Of a stretch of DNA of 64,000 nucleotides, positions 15,099-22,901 are shown one piece after another (position 1 is the first letter of the stretch; every line of letters begins with the position of its first letter). This DNA comes from Streptomyces halobius (lineage in GTDB: Bacteria; Actinomycetota; Actinomycetes; Streptomycetales; Streptomycetaceae). The stretch is taken from the NCBI RefSeq assembly GCF_023277745.1, contig NZ_CP086322.1, positions 1,674,001 through 1,738,000 on the forward strand, written 5' to 3'. The position numbers and the translations under genes are program-made. The notes beneath the pieces were generated by a model that saw only the letters and a list, made by a program, of their open reading frames with translations, searched no databases and was not told where the DNA came from.

Positions 15099-17294
15099 TC
15101 AGTCGCTGAACTTCTCGCCCTTCTCGGCCTTCTCGATCAGCAGCGGCGACGGCGCGAACCGGTCGCCGTACGCCGCCTGGAGCTCACGGGCGCGGGCCAC
15201 GAAGCCGGGCAGGCCCACGAGTTCCTCCCGCCCCGGCCCGCCCTGGTATCCATTGATGTACTGGAGCACACCGCCCGTCCAGCCAGGGAAGCCGATACCG
15301 AGGATGGAGCCGATGTTGGCGTCGGCGACGGAGGTGAGCACGCCCTCCTCCAGGCAGCGGACGGAGTCCAGCGCCTCGGAGAAGAGCATGCGCTCCTGCA
15401 TGTCCCGGAACGGGATCTCGTACCCGGGCTTCCGGAAGTGCTCACGCAGCCCCGGCCACAGGCCGGCGCGCTTGCCGTCCTCGCCGTACTCGTAGAAGCC
15501 CGCGCCGCCGCTGCGCCCGGGGCGGTCGAACTCGTCCAGCATGCGGTCGATGACGGCGTCCGAGGGGTGGCCCGGCCAGGTGCCGCCCGCCTCTTCGACG
15601 GCCCGCTTCGTCTCGTTACGGATCTTGCGCGGCAGGGTGAGGGTCAGCTCGTCCATCAGGGAGAGGACCTTCGCCGGGTAGCCCGCCTGGGCCGCGGCCT
15701 GCTCGATGGACGCGGGCTCGATGCCCTCGCCGACCATCGCGACGCCTTCGTTGATGAAGTGGGCGATGACACGCGAGGTGAAGAAGCCACGCGAGTCGTT
15801 GACGACGATCGGGGTCTTGTTGATCTGGCGTACGAGGTCGAAGGCGCGGGCGAGCGCCTCGTTCCCCGTCCGCTCGCCCTTGATGATCTCGACGAGCGGC
15901 ATCTTGTCGACGGGGGAGAAGAAGTGCAGGCCGATGAAGTCCACCGGCCGCGCCACGCCCTCGGCGAGCAGGGTGATCGGCAGTGTCGAGGTGTTGGAGC
16001 ACAGCAGTGCGTCCGGCTCGACGATGCCCTGGATCTCCTGGAACACCTTGTGCTTGAGCGCCGGGTCCTCGAAGACCGCCTCGATCACGGCGTCGCAGCC
16101 CGCGAGGTCCTGCGGGTCCGCGGTGGGCGTGATACGGGCCAGCAGGGCGTCCGCCTTCTCCTGAGTCGTGCGTCCCTTGGCGACGGCCTTGGCGCAGAGT
16201 TTCTCGGAGTAGCCCTTGCCCTTCCGGGCGGCTTCCCCGGACACGTCCTTGAGGACGACGTCGATGCCCGCGCGGGCGCACGCGTAGGCGATGCCCGCGC
16301 CCATCATCCCGGCGCCGAGCACCGCGGCCTTGCGTACGGTCCTGGACTCGATGTCCTTGGGGCGGCTGGCGCCGGAGTTGACGGCCTGGAGGTCGAAGAA
16401 GAATGCCTGGATCATGTTCTTCGCGGTCTGGCCGGTGACCAGCTCGGTGAAGTACCGGGCCTCGATGGTCAGCGCGGTCTCGAAGTCGACCTGTGAGCCC
16501 TCGACGGCGGTCGCGAGGATATTGCGCGGCGCCGGGTAGGGGGCGCCGCCCAGCTGCTTCTTCAGGTTGGCCGGGAACGCCGGGAGGTTGGCGGCGAACT
16601 TCGGGTTCGACGGGGTACCGCCGGGGATCTTGTAGCCGGGCTTGTCCCAGGGCTGTGCGGACTCCGGGTTGGCGTCGATGAAGGCGCGGGCCTTGGCCAG
16701 CATGTCGTCGGCGGACGTCGCCACTTCGTGGACGAGGCCGTTCTCCAGGGCGCGCCGCGGGTTGTACTGGGTGCCCTGGAGCAGCACCTTGAGCAGCGCG
16801 TCCGCGATGCCCATGAGGCGTACGGCGCGGGTCACCCCGCCGCCGGCGGGGAGCAGGCCGAGGGTGACCTCGGGCAGGCCGATCTTGGAGCCGGGCGCGT
16901 CGAGTGCGATGCGGTGGTGGCTGGCGAGGGCGATCTCGTAACCGCCGCCCAGGGCGGAGCCGTTGAGGGCCGCGACGACCGGTTTGCCCAGGGTCTCGAT
17001 GCGGCGCAGGGAGTTCTTGATGGCGGTGCCCGTGTCGAATGCCTGCTGGGCGTTCTCGGGGCCGACCTGGATCATCTCCTTCAGGTCGCCGCCCGCGAAG
17101 AAGGTCTTCTTGGCGGAGGTGTAGATGATGCCGCGGATGGAGTCCTGCTCGGCCTCGGCGCGGTCGGCGATCGCCGCGATGGAGTCCTTGAACGCCTGGT
17201 TCATGGTGTTCGCGGACTGGTTGGGGTCGTCCAGGACGAGGGTGACGACGCCGGTCTCGTCCTGTTCCCAGCGAATGGTGGTGGGCTCGCTCAC
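15099..17294 (-). CDS. FadJ/FadB-type enoyl-CoA hydratase/3-hydroxyacyl-CoA dehydrogenase
   Basis: 731 residues, a two-domain beta-oxidation enzyme. Residues ~1-200 are crotonase-fold: FFAGGDLKEMI, NGSALGGGYEIALASHHR with the oxyanion glycines, and IGLPEVTLGLLPAGGG with the catalytic glutamate. From ~325 a Rossmann domain begins (AAVLGAGMMGAGIAYACA) with SNTSTLPITLLA and GLHFFSPVDKMPLVEII, followed by the dimerisation domain. It hydrates trans-2-enoyl-CoA and oxidises the 3-hydroxyacyl-CoA with NAD. GTG 17294 start. The gene is last in a five-gene operon and lies 33 bases after the thiolase, with which it should form the complete hydratase-dehydrogenase-thiolase set. Confidence 0.9.
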   Translation of the reverse strand: MSEPTTIRWEQDETGVVTLVLDDPNQSANTMNQAFKDSIAAIADRAEAEQDSIRGIIYTSAKKTFFAGGDLKEMIQVGPENAQQAFDTGTAIKNSLRRIETLGKPVVAALNGSALGGGYEIALASHHRIALDAPGSKIGLPEVTLGLLPAGGGVTRAVRLMGIADALLKVLLQGTQYNPRRALENGLVHEVATSADDMLAKARAFIDANPESAQPWDKPGYKIPGGTPSNPKFAANLPAFPANLKKQLGGAPYPAPRNILATAVEGSQVDFETALTIEARYFTELVTGQTAKNMIQAFFFDLQAVNSGASRPKDIESRTVRKAAVLGAGMMGAGIAYACARAGIDVVLKDVSGEAARKGKGYSEKLCAKAVAKGRTTQEKADALLARITPTADPQDLAGCDAVIEAVFEDPALKHKVFQEIQGIVEPDALLCSNTSTLPITLLAEGVARPVDFIGLHFFSPVDKMPLVEIIKGERTGNEALARAFDLVRQINKTPIVVNDSRGFFTSRVIAHFINEGVAMVGEGIEPASIEQAAAQAGYPAKVLSLMDELTLTLPRKIRNETKRAVEEAGGTWPGHPSDAVIDRMLDEFDRPGRSGGAGFYEYGEDGKRAGLWPGLREHFRKPGYEIPFRDMQERMLFSEALDSVRCLEEGVLTSVADANIGSILGIGFPGWTGGVLQYINGYQGGPGREELVGLPGFVARARELQAAYGDRFAPSPLLIEKAEKGEKFSD

Positions 17295-17327
17295 TGTGCT
17301 TCTCCGTAAGGGGTCTGGGACGGGCGG

Positions 17328-18542
17328 TCAGAGGCGCTCGATGACGGTGGCGACACCCATGCCGCCGCCGACGCACAGGGTGGCCAGGCCGTAGCGCTTG
17401 TCCTGCCGCTCCAGCTCGTCGACGAGGGTGCCGAGGATCATCGCGCCGGTGGCGCCGAGGGGGTGGCCCAGGGCGATGGCGCCGCCGTTGACATTGACCT
17501 TGTCCAGGCTCAGGCCCATGTCCTTGACGAAGCGCAGCACGACGGCGGCGAAGGCTTCGTTGATCTCGACCAGGTCGATGTCGTCGATGGTCAGCCCGGC
17601 CTTGGCCAGTGCCTTGCGGCTGGCGGGGGCGGGTCCGGTCAGCATGATCGTCGGTTCGGAACCGGAGACCGCGGCGGAGAGGATGCGGGCCCGCGGGGTG
17701 AGGCCGTAGCGCTCGCCGACCTCCTTGGAGCCGATGGCGACCAGCGCCGCGCCGTCCACGATGCCGGAGGAGTTGCCCGCGTGGTGCACATGGTCGATCT
17801 GCTCGACCCAGTGGTACTTCTGCAGCGCGACCGCGTCGAAGCCGCCGAGGTCGCCGACGTCCTTGAAGGACGGCTTCAGCTTGGCCAGCGAGTCGGCGGT
17901 GGTGCCGGGCCGCATGTGCTCGTCGTGGTCCAGGATCGTGAGCCCGTTGCGGTCCTTGACCGGCACGACGGAGCGCTCGAAGCGGCCGTCCTTCCAGGCC
18001 GCGGCGGCGCGCTCCTGGGAGAGGGCGGCGAACTCGTCGACATCGCGCCGCCCGTAGCCCTCGATGGTGGCGATGAGGTCGGCGCCGATGCCCTGCGGGA
18101 CGAAGCCGGTGTCGAAGTTGGTCATCGGGTCGGCGAACCAGGCGCCGCCGTCGGAGGCCATCGGGACCCGGGACATCGACTCCACGCCACCCGCCAGAAC
18201 CAGGTCCTCCCAGCCCGAACGGACCTTGGCGGCGGCCATGTTGACCGCTTCGAGGCCGGAGGCACAGAAGCGGTTCTCCTGGACGCCGGCGACGGTGTCC
18301 GGCAGGCCGGCGGCGATCGCCGCGATACGGGCGATGTCGGAGCCCTGGTCGCCGACCGGCCCGACGACGCCGAGGACGATGTCGTCGATCGCCGCCGGAT
18401 CCAGGCCGGGGAAGCGCCGGCGCACCTCGTGGAGGAGGCCGACGACCAGGTCGATCGGCTTGGTGCCGTGCAGTGCGCCATTGGCCTTGCCGCGGCCGCG
18501 CGGGGTGCGGATCGCGTCGTATACGTACGCTTCGGTACTCAA
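17328..18542 (-). CDS. Acetyl-CoA C-acyltransferase (thiolase)
   Basis: 404 residues. Nucleophilic cysteine in [17 protein letters not shown] (about residue 92), the [11 protein letters not shown] segment, the active-site histidine in [18 protein letters not shown] and the C-terminal cysteine in [12 protein letters not shown] are all present. It cleaves 3-ketoacyl-CoA to acetyl-CoA and a shortened acyl-CoA. The proposed start is TTG 18542 (protein [15 protein letters not shown]...), because thiolases begin shortly before the YDAIRTP motif and the longer frame is antisense to the next gene; only a weak AAAGG site precedes it. Operon position between acyl-CoA dehydrogenase and the FadJ-type protein. 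Confidence 0.88.
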   Translation of the reverse strand: MSTEAYVYDAIRTPRGRGKANGALHGTKPIDLVVGLLHEVRRRFPGLDPAAIDDIVLGVVGPVGDQGSDIARIAAIAAGLPDTVAGVQENRFCASGLEAVNMAAAKVRSGWEDLVLAGGVESMSRVPMASDGGAWFADPMTNFDTGFVPQGIGADLIATIEGYGRRDVDEFAALSQERAAAAWKDGRFERSVVPVKDRNGLTILDHDEHMRPGTTADSLAKLKPSFKDVGDLGGFDAVALQKYHWVEQIDHVHHAGNSSGIVDGAALVAIGSKEVGERYGLTPRARILSAAVSGSEPTIMLTGPAPASRKALAKAGLTIDDIDLVEINEAFAAVVLRFVKDMGLSLDKVNVNGGAIALGHPLGATGAMILGTLVDELERQDKRYGLATLCVGGGMGVATVIERL

Positions 18543-18604
18543 GTCAGGCAGCCTTTCGCATGAGGGTGAGGCATTCGCGGCGGGTGGGGACCGGCCGGTC
18601 CGGG

Positions 18605-19747
18605 TCAGTCGAGGAGGGAGCGGCCGATGATCTCCTTCATGATTTCGGTCGTACCTCCGTAGATCGTCTGGATGCGGCCGTCGGTGAAGGCTCTGGCCAC
18701 GCGGTATTCGGTCATATAGCCGTAGCCGCCATGGAGTTGGAGGCAGCGGTCGGCGACGCGCTTTTGCAGTTCGGTGGCCCACCACTTGGCCATCGAGGCG
18801 TGCACCGCGTCCAGTTCGCCGGCGGCGTGGTCGGCGATACAGCGGTCGAGGAAGGCGCGGGTGACGGCGCACTCGGTGGCCATCTCGGCTATTTCGAAGC
18901 GGATGTGCTGCTTTTTGGCCAGCGGTCGCCCGAAGGCCTCGCGCTCCTTGACGTACTCGGTGGTGATGTCCAGGAGATGTTCGGCGGCGGCGATACCAGC
19001 GACGGCGATGGCCATCCGCTCCTGTGCGAGATGCGTCATCAGGTGAACGAACGCGCCGTTCAGCTCGCCGAGCAGATTCTCCTTGGGGACCCGTACGTCG
19101 TTGAAGAACAACTCGGCGGTGTCCTGGGACTTCTGGCCGATCTTGTCCAGATTGCGGCCGCGCTCGAAGCCCGCCATCTCCCGCTCGACGACCAGCAGGC
19201 TCAGGCCGTGCGCCCCGCCCTCGGGCGCCGTCCTGGCCACCACGATGACGAGGTCGGCGAGGATACCGTTGGAGATGAAGGTCTTGGAGCCGTTGAGGAT
19301 CCAGTGGTCGCCGCGGTCCTCCGCCGTGGTGCGGATGCCCTGCAGATCGGAGCCGGCGCCGGGCTCGGTCATCGCGATGGCGGTGATGAGGTCGCCGGTG
19401 CAGAAACCGGGCAGCCAGCGGTGCTTCTGCTCGTCGGTGCCGAGCGTGGTCAGGTACGGGCCGATGATGTCGTTGTGCAGGCCGACGGCGAATCCGGCGG
19501 CGCCCGCCCGGGTGAACTCCTCGGCCAGTACGGCGCTGTAGCGGAAGTCGGGCTCCCCGCCACCGCCGTACTCCTCCGGCACGGCCATGCCCAGCAGCCC
19601 CTGCTTGCCGGCCGCTCGCCAGGCGTCCCGGCTGACGATGCCGTTCTTCTCCCACTGCTCGTAATGCGGCGTCACTTCCTTGGTCAGGAAGGTGCGTACC
19701 GTCTCGCGGAAGGCGTGGTGATCGTCGGTGAAGATCTGGCGCTGCAC
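18605..19747 (-). CDS. Acyl-CoA dehydrogenase
   Basis: 380 residues, GTG start. Seen: [50 protein letters not shown], the arginine-containing [18 protein letters not shown] segment, [19 protein letters not shown], and the end [17 protein letters not shown]. It is a long/medium-chain type flavoprotein giving trans-2-enoyl-CoA, the step before the FadJ-type hydratase two genes downstream. The spacing to the upstream LLM gene is about 105 bases, so an internal promoter cannot be excluded, but the set of functions fits a single operon. Confidence 0.88.
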   Translation of the reverse strand: MQRQIFTDDHHAFRETVRTFLTKEVTPHYEQWEKNGIVSRDAWRAAGKQGLLGMAVPEEYGGGGEPDFRYSAVLAEEFTRAGAAGFAVGLHNDIIGPYLTTLGTDEQKHRWLPGFCTGDLITAIAMTEPGAGSDLQGIRTTAEDRGDHWILNGSKTFISNGILADLVIVVARTAPEGGAHGLSLLVVEREMAGFERGRNLDKIGQKSQDTAELFFNDVRVPKENLLGELNGAFVHLMTHLAQERMAIAVAGIAAAEHLLDITTEYVKEREAFGRPLAKKQHIRFEIAEMATECAVTRAFLDRCIADHAAGELDAVHASMAKWWATELQKRVADRCLQLHGGYGYMTEYRVARAFTDGRIQTIYGGTTEIMKEIIGRSLLD

Positions 19748-19852
19748 GCTACTGTCCCTTCGGGCAATCGTTCTCGGGCGACGGGGCCTGTCGGTTGGGG
19801 GGTGTGCCCCCGGGGAGGTCCGGCGTCTGTGTCATCGGTGCGGCGGCCCTTC

Positions 19853-20878
19853 TCACAGCCAGTTCTTGACGGTCTCGATCAGCTTCGCGGGCTCCGGTCC
19901 GACGGGATGGACGTTGAGCATCGTCACGCCCGCCTCCCGGAAGGCCGCGATGCGCTCACGGACGTAGCCCTCCGGTCCGCACAGCGACATCAGCTCGCAG
20001 AATTCGTCCGGTACGGCCGCTTCGGCTTCCCGTTTCCTCCCGGCGAGGTACAGCTCCTGGATCTTGTGCGCGGCTTCTTCGTAGCCGTAGGCGACGGCCA
20101 GGTCGTGGTAGAAGTTCTTCCCCTTGGCCCCCATTCCGCCGACGTACAGGGCGATGACGGGGCGGGCGAGATCGCGTACGGCCGCGGCGTCCTCCCCTAT
20201 GGCCAGCAGTCCGCCCGCCACGGTCTGCAGCGGGCCGAGCTCCGGAGCGCGCCCGGCGGCGCCCTCGGCGAGCGGTGTGCCCCAGACGTCCTTGGCCTTC
20301 TCCGGGATGAAGAGGGTCGGCAGCCAGCCGTCCGCGATCTCGGCCGTCATCCGGACGTTGGCCGGGCCCAGAGCGGCCACGTAGACGGGGATCCCGGGTC
20401 GGACCGGCCTGGTGAGGATCTTCAGCGGCTTGCCGAGCTTGCCGCCCTTTTCCTTGGGCAGCGGCATGTCCGTGATGCCGTGGTGATCGATGACCTCGCG
20501 GCGCCAGATACGGCGGCAGAGTTCGATGGTCTCGCGGGTGCGGCCCAGCGGTCTGTCGTACGGCTTGCCGTGCCAGCCCTCGACGACCTGCGGGCCGGAC
20601 GCGCCCAGGCCCAGCAGCGCCCGGCCGCCGGAGATCGCGTCGAGCCCGGCCGCGGTCTGGGCGATCAGGGCGGGGGTGCGGGAGTAGACATTGAGGATCG
20701 CCGAGCCGATCCTGGCGTGCTCGGTGCGGGCGGCCAGGAAACCCATGATCGTGGGTGAGTCGAAGCCGTATGCCTCGGCGACCCAGATGGCGTCCAAGCC
20801 GGCGCTTTCCAGGGCGGCGACCTCTTCGGCGGCCTGGCGCGGATCGCCCGCGTACTGGAGCGTGGTGGCGAGTTCCAT
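19853..20878 (-). CDS. LLM class F420-dependent oxidoreductase
   Basis: 341 residues, a luciferase-like TIM barrel. Seen: GLDAIWVAEAYGFDSPT, IGSAILNVYSRTPALIAQTAAGLD, SGGRALLGLGASGPQVVEGWHG, PVYVAALGPANVRMTAEIADGW and the C-terminal VTMLNVHPVG. In actinobacteria this family uses coenzyme F420 rather than FMN and reduces or oxidises varied substrates, including acyl-CoA intermediates; the reaction here is unknown. Its ATG (20878) overlaps the stop of the CoA-transferase by one base (TGATG), so translation is coupled. The position inside a beta-oxidation operon suggests a step on a CoA ester such as an alpha-methyl or ring-bearing acyl-CoA. Confidence 0.85.
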   Translation of the reverse strand: MELATTLQYAGDPRQAAEEVAALESAGLDAIWVAEAYGFDSPTIMGFLAARTEHARIGSAILNVYSRTPALIAQTAAGLDAISGGRALLGLGASGPQVVEGWHGKPYDRPLGRTRETIELCRRIWRREVIDHHGITDMPLPKEKGGKLGKPLKILTRPVRPGIPVYVAALGPANVRMTAEIADGWLPTLFIPEKAKDVWGTPLAEGAAGRAPELGPLQTVAGGLLAIGEDAAAVRDLARPVIALYVGGMGAKGKNFYHDLAVAYGYEEAAHKIQELYLAGRKREAEAAVPDEFCELMSLCGPEGYVRERIAAFREAGVTMLNVHPVGPEPAKLIETVKNWL

Positions 20879-22020
20879 CAGCGGCCCGTGTCCTTCTGCT
20901 CGGCGGTGAGACTGGGGGTCTGCCAGTCGCGGGCGACCTCTTCGGTGTCCGCGCCGGGCCGGGCGGGCGGTCTGCGCATCACGCCCGGGGTGTCGGAGAA
21001 ACGGGGTGCGGGTGCGGGCTGGGTGATCCCGCCGTGGTCGACGAAGGTGCCGCGGGCGGCGAGATGCGGATGCGACGGGGCCTCACGGAGGGACAGAACG
21101 GGCGCCACACAGGCGTCGGACTCCTGGAAGACCGCCGTCCACTCCTCGCGGGTACGGGTCTTGAAGCGGGCCGCGATGGCGGTGCGCAGCTCTCCCCAGG
21201 CGGCGAAGTCGTCGCGGCTGGGGACGTCGTCCTCGATGCCCAGCCGGCGGATGAATTCGGCGTAGAACCGCTCCTCAAGCGCACCGACGGCCATATGGCC
21301 GCCGTCGGCGGTCTCGTACGTCCCGTAGAACGGCGCGCCGCCGTCCAGCAGATTCGCGCCGCGCCGGTCCTGCCAGCCGCCGGCCGCCAGCATGCCGTGG
21401 ATCATCGAGCTGAGATGGGCCGTGCCGTCGACGATCGCGGCATCCACGACCTGGCCCTTGCCGCCCTCGCCCCGGGCGTGCAGAAGGGCGGCGAGGACGC
21501 CGATGACGAGGTAGAGGGAGCCTCCGGCGTAGTCGCCGACGAGGTTGGCGGGGACGGCGGGCGGGCCGTCCGGAGGGCCGATCATGCCGAGGGCGCCCGT
21601 GATGGCGATATAGCCGATGTCGTGTCCGGCGGTGTCGGCGAGCGGGCCCTGCTGGCCCCAACCGGTCATCCGGCCGTAGACGAGGCGGGGGTTGCGCGCC
21701 AGGCACTCCTCGGGGCCGACGCCGAGCCGCTCGGCGACGCCCGGTCGGTACCCCTCGACCAGCACATCGGCGCGTTCGACCAGGTCCAGCACCTGCGCCA
21801 CTCCTGGGGGGCGCTTCAGGTCGACCAGCACCGAGCGTTTGTTGCGGTTGGTGATGTCATAGGCCGGGTCGATGGACAGCCCCGCGCCTCCGGGGCGGTC
21901 GACGCGCACGACGTCGGCACCGAGATCGGCCAGCAACATGGCCGCGAACGGCCCCGGGCCGATGCCGGCCAGCTCGACCACCCGCACCCCGCTCAGCGGG
22001 CCGTTCCCTGATTCTGCCAT
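20878..22020 (-). CDS. CaiB/BaiF CoA-transferase family protein (alpha-methylacyl-CoA racemase-like)
   Basis: 380 residues. ATG 22020 was chosen for its GGGAGG site and because the protein then begins GPLSGVRVVELAGIGPGPFAAM, the usual start. Family features follow: LLADLGADVVRVDRPGG, NRNKRSVLVDLK, LVYGRMTGWGQQGPLADTAGHD with the catalytic-aspartate region, and GGHMAVGALEERFYAEFI. The GAGLSIDPAYDITNRNKRS and TGWGQQGPLADTAGHDI segments resemble alpha-methylacyl-CoA racemases, which convert (2R)- to (2S)-methylacyl-CoA so that branched or sterol-derived chains can enter beta-oxidation. First gene of a five-gene operon (to 15099). A KstR-like box lies ~60-75 bases upstream. Confidence 0.85.
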   Translation of the reverse strand: MAESGNGPLSGVRVVELAGIGPGPFAAMLLADLGADVVRVDRPGGAGLSIDPAYDITNRNKRSVLVDLKRPPGVAQVLDLVERADVLVEGYRPGVAERLGVGPEECLARNPRLVYGRMTGWGQQGPLADTAGHDIGYIAITGALGMIGPPDGPPAVPANLVGDYAGGSLYLVIGVLAALLHARGEGGKGQVVDAAIVDGTAHLSSMIHGMLAAGGWQDRRGANLLDGGAPFYGTYETADGGHMAVGALEERFYAEFIRRLGIEDDVPSRDDFAAWGELRTAIAARFKTRTREEWTAVFQESDACVAPVLSLREAPSHPHLAARGTFVDHGGITQPAPAPRFSDTPGVMRRPPARPGADTEEVARDWQTPSLTAEQKDTGR

Positions 22021-22064
22021 CGCGCCCCCTGCCTCCCGCTGCACCGGCCGTGACACTTCTGATG

Positions 22065-22094
22065 TAACACTCGCGATGTTAAGAACGTGTTCCA
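22065..22094 (-). promoter_or_regulatory. Operator region of the racemase operon: KstR-like box and adjacent inverted repeat
   Basis: At 22081-22094 the minus strand reads TGGAACACGTTCTT. The KstR consensus of actinobacterial steroid-catabolism operons is TNNAACNNGTTNNA; every fixed position matches except the last. Directly next to it lies TAACA-7-TGTTA (22065-22081). The site is 61-74 bases upstream of the ATG at 22020. No kstR gene is in the window, so the assignment rests on the motif and the gene content of the operon. Confidence 0.5.
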
Positions 22095-22127
22095 CTTTCC
22101 ACAAGCCCCCTCGCTGTGTGGCGACCG

Positions 22128-22580
22128 TCAAAAAAGCCCGCGGCGACGATGTTCAACTGCCATCGCCGCCGCGGGCCTTCGCGCGCCTGCTGCTGCGCTC
22201 TCCTCCCCGTCGAGCTCGGTGATGAGCTTCTTCGGGGCTATGACGCGGTAGGACTCCTCGGTCCAGTCACACAGCAGATCCGCCGCCGGGGCACCCTTCT
22301 CCTCCAGCGGAACCCGCACCCATCCGGATTTGCCCAGGCCATAGCCCGCGGGCTCGGCGCCGGGCGAGGACAGGGCATGGGCATGGACCTCCGGGTCCCT
22401 GAGCTTCATCGTGATCCCCAGCGGATGGCTGCCGTCATCCGTGCCGAGGAAGACAAAGACTCTCTTGTTGACCTTGACGACGCTTTCGCCCCAGGGGAAT
22501 TCCTCCACGGCCCCCGGAAGCCCGAGCGCGAAGACCCGCACCCGCTCCCACACCACCGACGGCTCCGCTGCCTTTGCCAT
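22128..22580 (-). CDS. MmcQ/YjbR family protein
   Basis: 150 residues from ATG 22580, chosen because GGAGGAGC precedes it; a GTG at 22628 would add 16 residues without a site. The family is a small CyaY-like fold with DNA-binding surface features: residues VVWERVRVFALGLPGAVEEFPWGESVVKVN (in parts), KRVFVFLGTDD, GITMKLRDPE, YGLGKSGWVRVPLEE and EESYRVIAPKKLI are typical. The function in bacteria is not established. The promoter carries an exact PafBC-type motif, so the gene is probably induced by DNA damage. Oddity: the last ~15 codons run through a Rho-independent terminator hairpin, and the stop codon lies within the U-tract side, suggesting the original stop codon was lost. Confidence 0.82.
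   Translation of the reverse strand: MAKAAEPSVVWERVRVFALGLPGAVEEFPWGESVVKVNKRVFVFLGTDDGSHPLGITMKLRDPEVHAHALSSPGAEPAGYGLGKSGWVRVPLEEKGAPAADLLCDWTEESYRVIAPKKLITELDGEESAAAGARRPAAAMAVEHRRRGLF
22130..22176 (-). terminator. Rho-independent terminator overlapping the 3' end of the YjbR-like ORF
   Basis: On the minus strand a 16-bp stem (GCCCGCGGCGGCGATG with its near-perfect complement, one mismatch), a 9-nt loop, and a run of six T. It isolates the YjbR-like gene from the racemase operon on the same strand. Confidence 0.85.
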
Positions 22581-22664
22581 GCGCTCCTCCACGTCCGTTC
22601 CCCCGTCCGGCACCGCACGCGGTGCCACCGACGCGCCTCCCGCGTGCGTCGATCATCGCCATCC

Positions 22665-22687
22665 ACGCTAACGGCGACCACTGACAA
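22665..22687 (-). promoter_or_regulatory. PafBC-type DNA-damage promoter of the YjbR-like gene
   Basis: Minus strand: TTGTCAGTG, eight bases GTCGCCGT, then TAGCGT, an exact match to TTGTCRGTG-N8-TANNNT. Transcription would start near 22658, giving a ~78-base leader before ATG 22580. The element is nearly identical to the one at 10616-10638. Confidence 0.8.
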
Positions 22688-22901
22688 CGGCCCGCGGAGC
22701 GCCTCGCGCCAGGCCGACGCGGGTCGATGCGTCCACGTCGGACCCGCAACCCGCCACGGCGATGTTCGACTTCCACGACGGCCAGGGACCGCGTCGGTTC
22801 AGTGAACCGGCATCAGCGAAACCGGCATCATCGCGTCAGCCAACTCGGCATCGTGGCGAGCGGTGGGGCCCACCGCGCCCGGCACCGCCCCGTCCGCCGC
22901 A
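22688..22901. other. Intergenic region between the NanT-like and YjbR-like genes
   Basis: No credible gene. It contains a short direct repeat (AACCGGCATCA twice, around 22803-22828) and little else that I can interpret. The open frames here are shadows. Confidence 0.5.

Noticed and set aside
18543..19655. Fusion of thiolase with an upstream ~370-residue domain on the minus strand
   Set aside because: The upstream portion is an alternative frame of the acyl-CoA dehydrogenase; thiolase homology begins at the TTG start at 18542.
15099..22020. Operon as anaerobic carnitine or bile-acid pathway
   Set aside because: The CaiB-like protein matches racemase-type members better, and the other genes are ordinary aerobic beta-oxidation; no Bai or Cai-specific partner is seen.
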